Shown here: positions 1 through 6,740 of the stretch, in pieces | How the letters are laid out: the number at the start of each line of letters is the position of its first letter | Position numbering within the stretch: the stretch's first letter is position 1 | Source of the DNA: Comamonadaceae bacterium | GTDB taxonomy: Bacteria; Pseudomonadota; Gammaproteobacteria; Burkholderiales; Burkholderiaceae_C | Assembly: GCA_947371775.1 (NCBI GenBank) | Contig: CANBQX010000099.1 | Location: 1 to 7,060, forward strand | Direction of reading: 5' to 3' | Length of the DNA stretch: 7,060 nt | Made by a program: the position numbers and the translations under genes | Notes under the pieces: model-generated | The model's database searches: none | Told to the model about the DNA's origin: nothing | Seen by the model: only the letters and a program-made list of their open reading frames with translations

Positions 1-2
1 CT

Positions 3-797
3 TTGCCCGATATTTCAAAACGCAGTTGGTTGCAGTCTGGCGGGCTGATGTCCGCAGGGGCTTTGTTGGGTTGCGCCACGCCAGGCGTCACGCAGTCCAG
101 CATCAAAACCCCGTTTGCCGTGCCAGCGGTTTACTTGCCCATCGTGGGCTCGGACGAGATGTACCCGGTGCGCCGCGTGTACTGCATTGGTCGCAATTAC
201 GCCGCGCATTCCCGCGAAATGGGCTCGGACCCCACGCGCGAGCCACCGTTCTTCTTTCAAAAGCCAACCGACGCGATTCAAAACGTGGCCAGCGGCACCG
301 TGGCCGACCACCTCTATCCGCCGCTGACCAAAAACTACCACTACGAGGCAGAACTGGTGGCGGCGCTGGGCAAAGGCGGGCGCAATATTTCGGTAGACAA
401 GGCCCTGGAGCACGTCTATGGCTACACCCTGGGTTTGGACATGACGCGTCGGGATTTGCAGCGCGCCATGGGCGACGAGAAAAAGCCCTGGGAAATCGGT
501 AAGAGTTTTGACCACTCCGCGCCCATCGGGCCCTTGCACAAGGTAGCGCAAACCGGGCACTTCACGCAGGGCGCTATTTGGCTCAAGGTGAATGGTCAAA
601 CCAAGCAAAGTGCCAATTTGAACCAGATGATTTGGTCGGTGGCCGAGCAAATTGCCAAGCTCTCCGAGGCATTTGAGCTGTTTCCTGGCGACATTATTTA
701 TTCCGGCACCCCGGAAAACGTGGGACCTGTGGTGCGCGGCGATGTGATTGAAATGCACATCGATGGCCTGCCCAACCTGAGCGTGAAGATCGTTTAA
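3..797 (+). CDS. Fumarylacetoacetate hydrolase (FAH) family protein, FAHD1-like, with putative export signal; 5' end uncertain
   Basis: FAH-family enzymes cleave or decarboxylate 2-oxo and acylpyruvate-type acids using a divalent metal. Residue numbers count from the TTG at base 3. The FAH core runs from about residue 55 to the end. It shows GRNYAAHSREMG (63-74, with H69 and E72 at the places of the FAHD1 His-Glu lid dyad), FFFQKP (83-88), metal ligands E115, E117 and D146, GKSFD (K167), and the glycine-rich SGTPENVG (234-241). All expected catalytic positions are present. Before the core lies an extra ~35 residues, SKRSWLQ followed by a hydrophobic stretch ending LLGC, resembling a Tat or lipoprotein signal and absent from usual cytosolic relatives. 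The start is unresolved: the frame is open to the left edge, TTG at 3 is possible, and ATG at 48 would remove the twin-basic part; neither has a convincing ribosome binding site. Its TAA stop overlaps that of the convergent downstream gene. The exact substrate cannot be assigned. Confidence 0.88.
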   Translation: MPDISKRSWLQSGGLMSAGALLGCATPGVTQSSIKTPFAVPAVYLPIVGSDEMYPVRRVYCIGRNYAAHSREMGSDPTREPPFFFQKPTDAIQNVASGTVADHLYPPLTKNYHYEAELVAALGKGGRNISVDKALEHVYGYTLGLDMTRRDLQRAMGDEKKPWEIGKSFDHSAPIGPLHKVAQTGHFTQGAIWLKVNGQTKQSANLNQMIWSVAEQIAKLSEAFELFPGDIIYSGTPENVGPVVRGDVIEMHIDGLPNLSVKIV

Positions 798-1195
798 GCG
801 GTTCGGTCAAACAGGCGGCCGGTCATGCCGCCAATAAATCCCTTGTGTTCGGGGGCCTTGGCGGTCGCGTCGCTCACGCGGATCGGCAGTGTCGGATTTT
901 TGAACAAGCCGGTACGCCCCAGCTGCATTTCTTGGGCAATGCGCAAGGCCGCGACCAGGTTGCTGCTTTGCAAGGCGCTGCCAATGCGGGTCAGGCCGGG
1001 TTGGTGGGCGAGTTCCAAGTCGTGGGACACCAGCGCGGTAAACGCCAGGCGCGCCGCGTCGATGGGCCCGGTTTTCAGGGCACTGAGCAAGGCGCGCAGG
1101 CGCTGCTCGCGCCGGTGTTGGTGATCGTCCGCGCCCGGGTGGTGGCTGGCGCCACCGTCCCGGTCTAGGGCTCTGATTTCGAAGTCATTGGCCAT
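794..1195 (-). CDS. Hypothetical protein, 133 aa, possible two-copy 35-residue helical repeat
   Basis: I do not recognise this family. The start is well supported: ATG at 1195 is preceded by AGGAGG with a 9-nt spacer. The N-terminus (about 1-30) is charged, rich in His and Asp, and probably disordered. The middle (about 31-90) looks alpha-helical and contains two related segments 35 residues apart: SAL at 38-40 followed by AA at 47-48, and SAL at 73-75 followed by AA at 82-83, with I45/L80 also matching. This resembles short TPR-like helical hairpins, but that is inference. The C-terminal ~40 residues have no recognisable motif. There is no signal peptide or membrane segment, so a cytoplasmic protein is likely. 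It follows dctM on the same strand after 88 bp, so it may or may not share that transcript. It converges on the FAH gene, with overlapping stop codons. A non-coding interpretation is possible but less likely given the ribosome binding site. Confidence 0.68.
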   Translation of the reverse strand: MANDFEIRALDRDGGASHHPGADDHQHRREQRLRALLSALKTGPIDAARLAFTALVSHDLELAHQPGLTRIGSALQSSNLVAALRIAQEMQLGRTGLFKNPTLPIRVSDATAKAPEHKGFIGGMTGRLFDRTA

Positions 1196-1234
1196 GGGGC
1201 TGCTCCTCCTGTCGAAACATCGACATTGAGCCCC
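1196..1234 (-). other. Possible nested stem-loop enclosing the ribosome binding site
   Basis: The outer arms GGGGCT (minus strand, 1234-1229) and AGCCCC (1201-1196) are perfect 6-bp complements. Inside them GTCGA (1224-1220) pairs with TCGAC (1215-1211) around a four-base loop. The AGGAGG site lies in the unpaired segment between the two stems, and the ATG follows directly after the outer arm. The structure could tune translation, but the stems are short and chance occurrence in GC-rich DNA is possible. Confidence 0.3.
1205..1210 (-). promoter_or_regulatory. Strong Shine-Dalgarno site of the 133-aa hypothetical gene
   Basis: The minus strand reads AGGAGG here, nine bases before the ATG at 1195. 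It is a full match to the anti-Shine-Dalgarno core. It fixes the start of the hypothetical gene and is the best single argument that the reading frame is translated. It falls in the internal loop of a possible nested hairpin (1196-1234). Confidence 0.8.
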
Positions 1235-1250
1235 ACCTAATCAGGAATCG

Positions 1251-1265
1251 TGCCAAGCCCTGGCA
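1251..1265 (-). terminator. Weak hairpin after dctM, terminator-like but without a T tract
   Basis: TGCCA and TGGCA form a perfect 5-bp stem around a 5-nt loop, beginning 18 nt after the dctM stop. No run of T follows on the minus strand, so it does not qualify as a standard intrinsic terminator. It might pause polymerase or protect the 3' end of the dctPQM message, or mean nothing. Together with the nested leader hairpin it accounts for most of the 88-bp gap between dctM and the hypothetical gene, where I see no convincing promoter. Confidence 0.2.
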
Positions 1266-1283
1266 AAGCCGGGGCAGTCGCCC

Positions 1284-2582
1284 TCAGTGCGCCCCGTAAC
1301 CCAGGGTCTGCGGCAGCCACAGCACGATCTGTGGGAAGAAGGTCATGGCCAGCAGCAGGGCCAGCAGCATGAGCAAAAAGGGCCAGCCTTCGCGCATCAT
1401 TTCGCCAATCGGGATACCGGTCAGCGCCTTGGTCACAAACAGCAGCATGCCAAAGGGCGGGTGTATCAGGCCAATCATCATATTGAGCACCACCAGCACC
1501 CCAAAGTGCACCAGGTCCACCCCCAGCAGCCTGGCCGCAGGCAGCAGCATGGGTACGAATACCAGGAGCAGCACCGACACGTCCAAAAAGCAGCCCAGCG
1601 CCAGGAAAAGCAGGTTGACCAGCAGCAAGAACTGGATTTGGGAGAGATGCATGCCCGACACCCACAGTGCCATGGCCTGGGGCACACCCTCTGCGGTGAG
1701 CGCGTAGTTGAGCATGAATGAGCCGGCCAGGATGAGGGTGATCACCGCGCTGCCGCGGGCCGACTCCAGCACCACCGTCCAAAAGCCGCGCCAGTCAAGG
1801 GCGCGAAACACCACGGTGGACAAGACCAGCGCATGCAAAGCAGCCACTGCCGCAGCTTCGGTCGGTGTGAACGCGCCGGAGTAAATGCCGCCCAACAAGA
1901 CGATAGGCATGGACAGAGGAAGGGCACCGCGAAACGCCAAGGCAGCCCACTCCGAGCGCGGGATCGGTGCCTCGCGCGGCATGTTGCGCCGCGTGGCAAT
2001 CACATGGACCACCAGCATCATGAGAGCGGCCATCAGGAGGCCGGGCACCACGCCCCCTAAGAACAAAGCACCCACCGAGGTGCCGGACACCAGGGCGTAA
2101 ATGACCATGGGAATCGAGGGCGGAATGATGGGCCCCAAGGTTGCACTGGCAACCACCACAGCGCCCGCAAAGCCACGCGGGTACGCGGGGTGTTTGAGCA
2201 TTTGCCGAATGGTGACCAGGCCGGGGCCGGCCGCGTCGGCAATGGCGCTGCCGCTCATGCCTGAAAAAATCACACTCACCAAAATATCCACCTGCGCAAG
2301 GCCTCCCCGCATGGGCCCCACCAGAATGCGGCAAAAGTCGAAAATGCGCTCGCTCACCGTGCCCGCATTCATCAGGTTGGCGGCAAACACAAACAAAGGC
2401 ACCGCCAGCAATACATAGCTGTTGTACAGGCCGTTGCTCACCTGCTCTGCCACCAGCCCCAGGTCTTGGTGGGTGGCCATCAGGTAGCCAATGCCTGCCG
2501 CCATCATGCCAAAGCCAATCGGCATGCGCAGCAGCAAGGCGGCCACCAGTACGCCTGCCAAGACCCAGATACCCATGCTCAT
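1284..2582 (-). CDS. dctM: TRAP transporter large permease subunit (DctM family)
   Basis: This is the large membrane subunit of a tripartite ATP-independent periplasmic (TRAP) transporter; it carries the translocation path and couples uptake of an organic acid to an ion gradient, usually sodium. From ATG at 2582 it is 432 residues, close to the usual DctM length. The sequence is almost entirely hydrophobic with about a dozen membrane segments. Family landmarks are RMPIGFGM (19-26), FSGMSGSAIADAAG (106-119), GPIIPPSIPMVIY (150-162), GAFTPTEAAAVAA (237-249) and LIHPPFGMLLF (372-382). The open frame extends upstream to a TTG at 2615, but that would add 11 polar residues and overlap dctQ. The ATG at 2582 has GAGG overlapping the dctQ stop codon at suitable spacing; a second ATG lies two codons later. 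It is last in dctPQM, 10 bp after dctQ, so translation is probably coupled. The substrate is not determined by this subunit. Confidence 0.96.
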   Translation of the reverse strand: MSMGIWVLAGVLVAALLLRMPIGFGMMAAGIGYLMATHQDLGLVAEQVSNGLYNSYVLLAVPLFVFAANLMNAGTVSERIFDFCRILVGPMRGGLAQVDILVSVIFSGMSGSAIADAAGPGLVTIRQMLKHPAYPRGFAGAVVVASATLGPIIPPSIPMVIYALVSGTSVGALFLGGVVPGLLMAALMMLVVHVIATRRNMPREAPIPRSEWAALAFRGALPLSMPIVLLGGIYSGAFTPTEAAAVAALHALVLSTVVFRALDWRGFWTVVLESARGSAVITLILAGSFMLNYALTAEGVPQAMALWVSGMHLSQIQFLLLVNLLFLALGCFLDVSVLLLVFVPMLLPAARLLGVDLVHFGVLVVLNMMIGLIHPPFGMLLFVTKALTGIPIGEMMREGWPFLLMLLALLLAMTFFPQIVLWLPQTLGYGAH

Positions 2583-2592
2583 ACTGCGGCCC

Positions 2593-3084
2593 TCACAAGC
2601 GCAAGGCCTGCTCAAGGCCCTGGCCGCGCAGTGCCTGCACGATGGCCCAGGCGCATCGCAGCACCAGGGCCACCAGCAGCATCACGAAGGGCAGGTCAAT
2701 CCACATGAACGAGACGCCCAGCACCGGTGAGCCCTCGCGGCCCATAAAGTGCACATAGTCCCAGCTTGCGGGCAGTGCCGCACCCGCCAAGCCACCGACC
2801 AGCAGGTTGTCTGCGACACACATGGCCTGGCGAGCCCGCAGCGACGCGCTGTTCCACAGCATGTCAAACACCACGTGCTCGCGCTCAGGCACGACCCAGG
2901 CAGCGGTCCACAAAATCACCCAGAGGTACAAGATGACAGCGGCCTCGTCGGTCCAGGCCAGCGGCATGTTGAGGCCAAAACGCGCACCGATTTGCACGAT
3001 GAACACCGCAAACAAGGCCAGAAACAAGAGTCCTGCGATCGCGCTCGTGGCACTGCGCCAGAACCTCACAAGCTGGCTGACCAT
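2593..3084 (-). CDS. dctQ: TRAP transporter small permease subunit (DctQ family)
   Basis: This is the small membrane subunit of the TRAP transporter, which associates with DctM and is needed for uptake. At 163 residues it has normal length. Four hydrophobic segments are visible at about 15-33, 46-65, 88-106 and 126-148, the expected DctQ topology. The conserved region between the first two segments, PLAWTDEAAVILYLW (41-55), matches the family W-[ST]-[DE]-E signature, and HVVFDML (70-76) is also typical. The ATG at 3084 lies three bases beyond the TAA of dctP, so translation is probably coupled to dctP and no separate promoter is expected. DctQ is the least conserved TRAP subunit, yet position between dctP and dctM and the motifs leave little doubt. 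Confidence 0.95.
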   Translation of the reverse strand: MVSQLVRFWRSATSAIAGLLFLALFAVFIVQIGARFGLNMPLAWTDEAAVILYLWVILWTAAWVVPEREHVVFDMLWNSASLRARQAMCVADNLLVGGLAGAALPASWDYVHFMGREGSPVLGVSFMWIDLPFVMLLVALVLRCAWAIVQALRGQGLEQALRL

Positions 3085-3087
3085 GCC

Positions 3088-4098
3088 TTAGCGCACTGCG
3101 TTGATGCGGTCCACCAATCCGGCGGGCCAGGCTTTGGCGTAGTCGGAGCGCTGGTAGCTTTGCTGCACCGACTTGTGGAACGCGTCTAGGTCCGGTGTGG
3201 TGATTTGCAAGCCTTCTTTGCGGAAGAACTCCACCAGTTGCGCTTCTTCTTTGATCCGGTTGTCGTTGTTGTAGACGGCAGCGGCCTGCGCGGCGGCCGT
3301 TACTTTTTGGCGCTGCGCGGGCGTCATCGCCGCCAGGCTCTTGTTGGAGATAGAAATAAACAGGCTGTCGACCAAGTGGCTGGTCAGCACGATTTGCTTG
3401 GTCACTTCGTAAAACTTGGCCGCGCGCACCGAGGGCAGCGGGTTGTCCTGGCCGTCGATGGTGCCGGTCTTCAGGCCCAAATACACCTCGCCAAAGGCCA
3501 GCGGCGTGGCGGTCGCTCCCAAAGCTTCGCCCAAAAAAAGCCATTCTTTGGAGCCTGGCATGCGCAGCTTCACGCCCTTGAGGTCGGCCGGCGTTTTGAC
3601 ATTGCGCACTTCGCGCAGATTGAGTTGGCGCGTACCCAGGTAGGCCGTGGCCAAGGGCGTGACGTCCATGGTGTCAGACACCATCTTGAACAGCTCAGCA
3701 CCTAGGGGCCCCTGGAAAATCTTTTGCTGCTGGGCCGGGTCGCGCACCATGTAGCCCGCGGTAAACACCGAAAACGCGGGCACAAACTTGGCGATGTCAA
3801 ACGACGACAGGGTGGTCAATTCCAGGTTGCCGCGCGCCATGGCGGCCGACTCGGCACCTTGCTTGAACAAGGAGGCGTTGAGGTTGATCTGCACATCAAA
3901 CTCACCGGGCGCGCTTTTTTCCAAGGTGTCTTTAAACACGGTCCACATCTTGGCGTGCCAGTCGTCCGGCACGGCGGGGCTGGAAATGCGCAGCACGATT
4001 TTGCTTTGCGCGAGCGCCGGAAAGCTGCACGCGCCCAGTGCTGCGGCACCGGTCAAAAGCTGGCGGCGGCTGGGCGTGGAATAGCGAGGGTGTTGCAT
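3088..4098 (-). CDS. dctP: TRAP transporter solute-binding protein (DctP family), Tat-type signal
   Basis: This is the periplasmic solute-binding protein that captures the ligand and delivers it to DctQM. It is 336 residues long, normal for DctP. The N-terminus has twin arginines in SRRQLL (10-15), then a weakly hydrophobic stretch and ALAQS (28-32), fitting Tat export with cleavage near residue 30; LGAC (21-24) is a weaker alternative lipobox. The mature part begins KIVLRISSPAVPDDWHAKMW. The family core is KGVKLRMPGSKEW (174-186), whose R179 matches the conserved arginine that usually binds the ligand carboxylate, followed by GATATPLAFGEVYLGLKTG (194-212) and TIDGQDNP (213-220, N219 in the second ligand position). 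The start is supported by AGGAGA at 4104-4109. It opens dctPQM and lies 24 bp after glnD. The substrate is probably a carboxylic acid; its identity cannot be read from sequence alone. Confidence 0.95.
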   Translation of the reverse strand: MQHPRYSTPSRRQLLTGAAALGACSFPALAQSKIVLRISSPAVPDDWHAKMWTVFKDTLEKSAPGEFDVQINLNASLFKQGAESAAMARGNLELTTLSSFDIAKFVPAFSVFTAGYMVRDPAQQQKIFQGPLGAELFKMVSDTMDVTPLATAYLGTRQLNLREVRNVKTPADLKGVKLRMPGSKEWLFLGEALGATATPLAFGEVYLGLKTGTIDGQDNPLPSVRAAKFYEVTKQIVLTSHLVDSLFISISNKSLAAMTPAQRQKVTAAAQAAAVYNNDNRIKEEAQLVEFFRKEGLQITTPDLDAFHKSVQQSYQRSDYAKAWPAGLVDRINAVR

Positions 4099-4103
4099 GT
4101 TTG

Positions 4104-4109
4104 TCTCCT
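4104..4109 (-). promoter_or_regulatory. Shine-Dalgarno site of dctP
   Basis: The minus strand reads AGGAGA five bases before the dctP ATG (4098), within the 24-bp glnD-dctP spacer. It settles the dctP start and gives the transporter operon its own strong ribosome entry site, independent of glnD translation. Confidence 0.8.
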
Positions 4110-4122
4110 GGGCTTTAAGACC

Positions 4123-6720
4123 TCAATAGGCCAGTGTTTGCAGTAGCTCTGTTTCTATCGCGATTTGCGCTTTGTTGTGTTGCAACTGTGCGCCATGGAC
4201 CAAAAAGGTGTCGTCGACCCGTTCGCCCAGGGTGGCCACTTTGGCCAGCTGCACCGCAATGTCATGGCGTGCCAGCACCCGTGCCACCGAGTACAGAAGC
4301 CCGGGGCGGTCGCTGGCCGAGATATTGAGCAGCCAGTTTTGTGCTTTTTCGTCGGGGCGCAGTGTGACGCGCGGCGCAATCGGAAAGCTCTTGACCCGGC
4401 GCGATATCCGGCCCTTGGACGGCGCGGGCAGTGGCCCTGCGTTGGCAATGGTTTGGGCGAGTTCGGTCTCCAGCATGCTGGTCAGGGCCTGGTAGTGCTC
4501 CTCCATGCCGGCAGAGGTCACGACTTCAAACGTGTCCAGCGCGTAGCCGGTTTGGGAGGTGTGCACCCGCGCATCCACAATGCTGAAAGAAGCCTGGTCG
4601 AAGTAGCCGCAAATGCGCGCAAACAGGTCAGGCTGGTCGGGCGTGTAGACCAGCACTTGCAGACCTTCGCCGATGGTGGAGCGCCGGGCACGAACGACAG
4701 GCGTGGCGGTTTGCACATGGCGGGACAGCTGTTTGGTGTGCCAGGCAATGTCTTGCGCCTCGTGGCGCATGAAATAGCTCACGTCCAGCGTGGCCCACAG
4801 CGCTTTGTGCGCCTCAAAGGGCAGCGAGTACAGCGCCAGGTTGACCAGCGCCTCGCGCTTGCGGCTCTCCACCTCGGCGTCGGCGTCCGGCGCACGGCCA
4901 CCCAAGGTGCGCATGGTGTAGCGGTACAGGTCTTCGAGCAGCTTGGCTTTCCAGGCATTCCACACCTTGGGCGAGGTGCCGCGAATGTCAGCCACCGTGA
5001 GCAAATACAGGGCGGTGAGATTGCGCTCATTGCCCACGCGCTGCGCAAATTTGGCAATGACGGCGCTGTCGCTCAGGTCGGACTTTTGCGCAATGTGGCT
5101 CATGGTCAGGTGCTCGGCCACCAAGAACTCGATCAAGGCCGTGTCCTCGGCGCTGATGCCGTGCTGCTTGCAAAAGCGCCGCGCTTCTACGCAGCCCAGT
5201 TCCGAGTGGTCGCCGCCGCGCCCTTTGGCAATGTCGTGAAAGAGTGCCGCCACATACAGCAGCCAGGGCTTGTCCCAGCCCGAGGCCAGCTGCGAGCAAA
5301 ACGGGTATTCGTGGGCGTGTTCGACGATGAAGAAACGCCGCATATTGCGCAGCACGGTCAGGATGTGCTGGTCCACGGTGTAGACGTGAAACAGGTCGTG
5401 CTGCATTTGCCCGACGATGCGCCTGAACACCCACAGGTAGCGCCCCAGCACCGAGGTTTGGTTCATCAGCCGGATGGCGTGGGTCAGGCCGCTGGGCTGC
5501 ATCAGGATCGCCATGAAGGTGGTGCGGTTGACCGGGTCGCTGCGAAAGGCACCGTCCATCAGGCTGCGTGCGTTGTACAGCGCACGCAAGGTGCGGGCTG
5601 ACAGGCCCTTCACGCCGACCGTGTTTTGGTACAGCAAAAAGGTTTCCAGAATCGCGTGGGGCTGGCGCTGGTAAAGGTCGTCGCTGGCCACGTCGAGCAT
5701 GCCCGCTTTGTCGTTAAAGCGCCCGTTGATCGGCCGCAGCGCGTGGGTGGAGGGGTTCAGCCGCTCCTCAATGTTCATCAACAAAATCAGGTTGAGCTGG
5801 GTCACGGCTTTGGCCGCCCAGTAGTAACGCTTCATCAGCAGTTCGCTGGCGCGCACCATGCCCAGCGTTCCCATGGGTGCGGCGGCCTGGCCACTGCGGT
5901 AGCCAAAAGCCTCGGCCACCGGGGTTTGCAGGTCAAACACCAAACGGTCTTCGCGCCGGTTGGCCACGGCATGCAGCCGGGCGCGAATCAAGTACAGCAG
6001 GGACTCGTTGCGCTGAATTTGCTGCACTTCAAACGGCGTTGCCAATCCATTGGCAGCCAGCTCTGCCCAGTTGTTGCCCAGGCGCGCCGCTTTGGCCACC
6101 CACAAAATGGCTTGCAGGTCCCGCATGCCGCCGGGAGACTCTTTGCAGTTGGGCTCTAGCGAGTAAGGCGTGTCTTCAAACTTGGTGTGGCGCTGGCGCA
6201 GCTCCAGCGTCTTGGCCACAAAAAAAGCCTTGGGGTCCAGCGCGGCAAAAAAGGCGTCAGTGAACTGCTGCATGAGGCTTGCGTCCCCGGTCACCAAACG
6301 GCATTCCAGCAAGGCAGTCTGCACCGTTACGTCGCGCAAGGACTCGGTCACGCAGTCCTGCACCGTGCGCACGCTGGAGCCGATTTCAAGGCCTGCATCC
6401 CAGCAACTTCCGATGAACGCCTCGACGCACTTTGAAACCGAGGTATCGTCCTGTGCGCCCTCGGGCAGCAGCACCAGCACATCCACGTCCGAATGCGGAA
6501 ACAATTCGCCGCGCCCATAGCCTCCGACGGCCAGCAGGGCGCAAGGCCCACGCAGCCCGGCCTGGTCCCAGAGGGTGCTGAGCAAGGCGTCGGTTTGCTG
6601 TGAGAGTTGGCGCAACACCTTGTGGATGCCGCGCGGCGTAAAGCCAGGCGCCAGCAGGCGCTGCAGGATGTGCGCTTTTTGCGCGCGGTAGGCGGTGCGC
6701 AGTGCCTGCAAATCGTTCAT
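4123..6720 (-). CDS. glnD: Bifunctional [protein-PII] uridylyltransferase/uridylyl-removing enzyme GlnD
   Basis: GlnD senses glutamine and adds or removes UMP on PII proteins (GlnB/GlnK), thereby setting glutamine synthetase activity and NtrBC output; it acts in the cytoplasm. From ATG at 6720 it has 865 residues, similar to the 890 of E. coli. Domains in order: nucleotidyltransferase with GGYGRGELFPHSDVD (66-80, D78 and D80 as catalytic metal ligands); a GlnD/PII-type central region with SPGGMRDLQ (195-203); an HD hydrolase domain around FHDIAKGRGGDHSELG (494-509, H495-D496); and two C-terminal ACT domains (about 688-760 and 796-865, the second with SDRPGLLY at 803-810) that bind glutamine. 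All are intact. The frame is open upstream to 6834, but that would run 94 bases into map with non-family residues. The 20-bp spacer after map lacks a good Shine-Dalgarno site, so translation may be coupled to map. Confidence 0.97.
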   Translation of the reverse strand: MNDLQALRTAYRAQKAHILQRLLAPGFTPRGIHKVLRQLSQQTDALLSTLWDQAGLRGPCALLAVGGYGRGELFPHSDVDVLVLLPEGAQDDTSVSKCVEAFIGSCWDAGLEIGSSVRTVQDCVTESLRDVTVQTALLECRLVTGDASLMQQFTDAFFAALDPKAFFVAKTLELRQRHTKFEDTPYSLEPNCKESPGGMRDLQAILWVAKAARLGNNWAELAANGLATPFEVQQIQRNESLLYLIRARLHAVANRREDRLVFDLQTPVAEAFGYRSGQAAAPMGTLGMVRASELLMKRYYWAAKAVTQLNLILLMNIEERLNPSTHALRPINGRFNDKAGMLDVASDDLYQRQPHAILETFLLYQNTVGVKGLSARTLRALYNARSLMDGAFRSDPVNRTTFMAILMQPSGLTHAIRLMNQTSVLGRYLWVFRRIVGQMQHDLFHVYTVDQHILTVLRNMRRFFIVEHAHEYPFCSQLASGWDKPWLLYVAALFHDIAKGRGGDHSELGCVEARRFCKQHGISAEDTALIEFLVAEHLTMSHIAQKSDLSDSAVIAKFAQRVGNERNLTALYLLTVADIRGTSPKVWNAWKAKLLEDLYRYTMRTLGGRAPDADAEVESRKREALVNLALYSLPFEAHKALWATLDVSYFMRHEAQDIAWHTKQLSRHVQTATPVVRARRSTIGEGLQVLVYTPDQPDLFARICGYFDQASFSIVDARVHTSQTGYALDTFEVVTSAGMEEHYQALTSMLETELAQTIANAGPLPAPSKGRISRRVKSFPIAPRVTLRPDEKAQNWLLNISASDRPGLLYSVARVLARHDIAVQLAKVATLGERVDDTFLVHGAQLQHNKAQIAIETELLQTLAY

Positions 6721-6727
6721 GGGGGCG

Positions 6728-6740
6728 GGGCCGGTGGCCC
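6728..6740 (-). other. Short GC hairpin in the map-glnD spacer
   Basis: Directly after the map stop codon the minus strand reads GGGCC, ACC, GGCCC, a perfect 5-bp GC stem with a 3-nt loop, followed by CGCCCCC and the glnD ATG. There is no T tract, so it is not a terminator candidate. It occupies the place where a ribosome binding site would be expected. Confidence 0.3.

Noticed and set aside
15..758. A 247-codon minus-strand open frame opposite the FAH gene
   Set aside because: It is antisense to a recognisable enzyme, with His/Arg-rich low-information translation and no supporting start signal.
814..832. GGCGGC/GCCGCC hairpin as a terminator for the FAH gene
   Set aside because: The stem is perfect, but AATAAATC follows on the plus strand instead of a T tract, and it lies within the coding region of the convergent gene.
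1237..1782. A 181-codon minus-strand frame overlapping the end of dctM
   Set aside because: It is an alternative frame of the dctM C-terminal region; the dctM frame itself continues to its normal end with the LIHPPFGMLLF motif and final segments.
3533..3540. Seven-base A/T homopolymer in dctP (and a similar one near 6220-6226 in glnD) as possible programmed slippage sites
   Set aside because: Both runs encode in-frame residues (Trp-Leu-Phe-Leu and Ala-Phe-Phe-Val) in intact genes, with no alternative product of interest and no stimulatory structure noticed.
2885..3544. A 219-codon minus-strand open frame across the dctP-dctQ junction
   Set aside because: It is an out-of-frame reading of dctP and dctQ, both of which are intact with matching motifs; there is no frameshift to explain.
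4180..4195. Sigma-54-like sequence upstream of dctP (minus strand TGGCGCACAGTTGCAA)
   Set aside because: The GG and GC elements are separated by 9 instead of the required 10 bases, and it lies inside glnD coding sequence, so I do not call it a promoter. A 5'-end map of dctP would settle it.
4165..5601. A 478-codon open frame on the plus strand opposite glnD
   Set aside because: It lies wholly antisense to a complete, motif-rich glnD. Its translation has no family motifs and has the His/Gln/Arg/Gly-rich look of GC-rich antisense frames.
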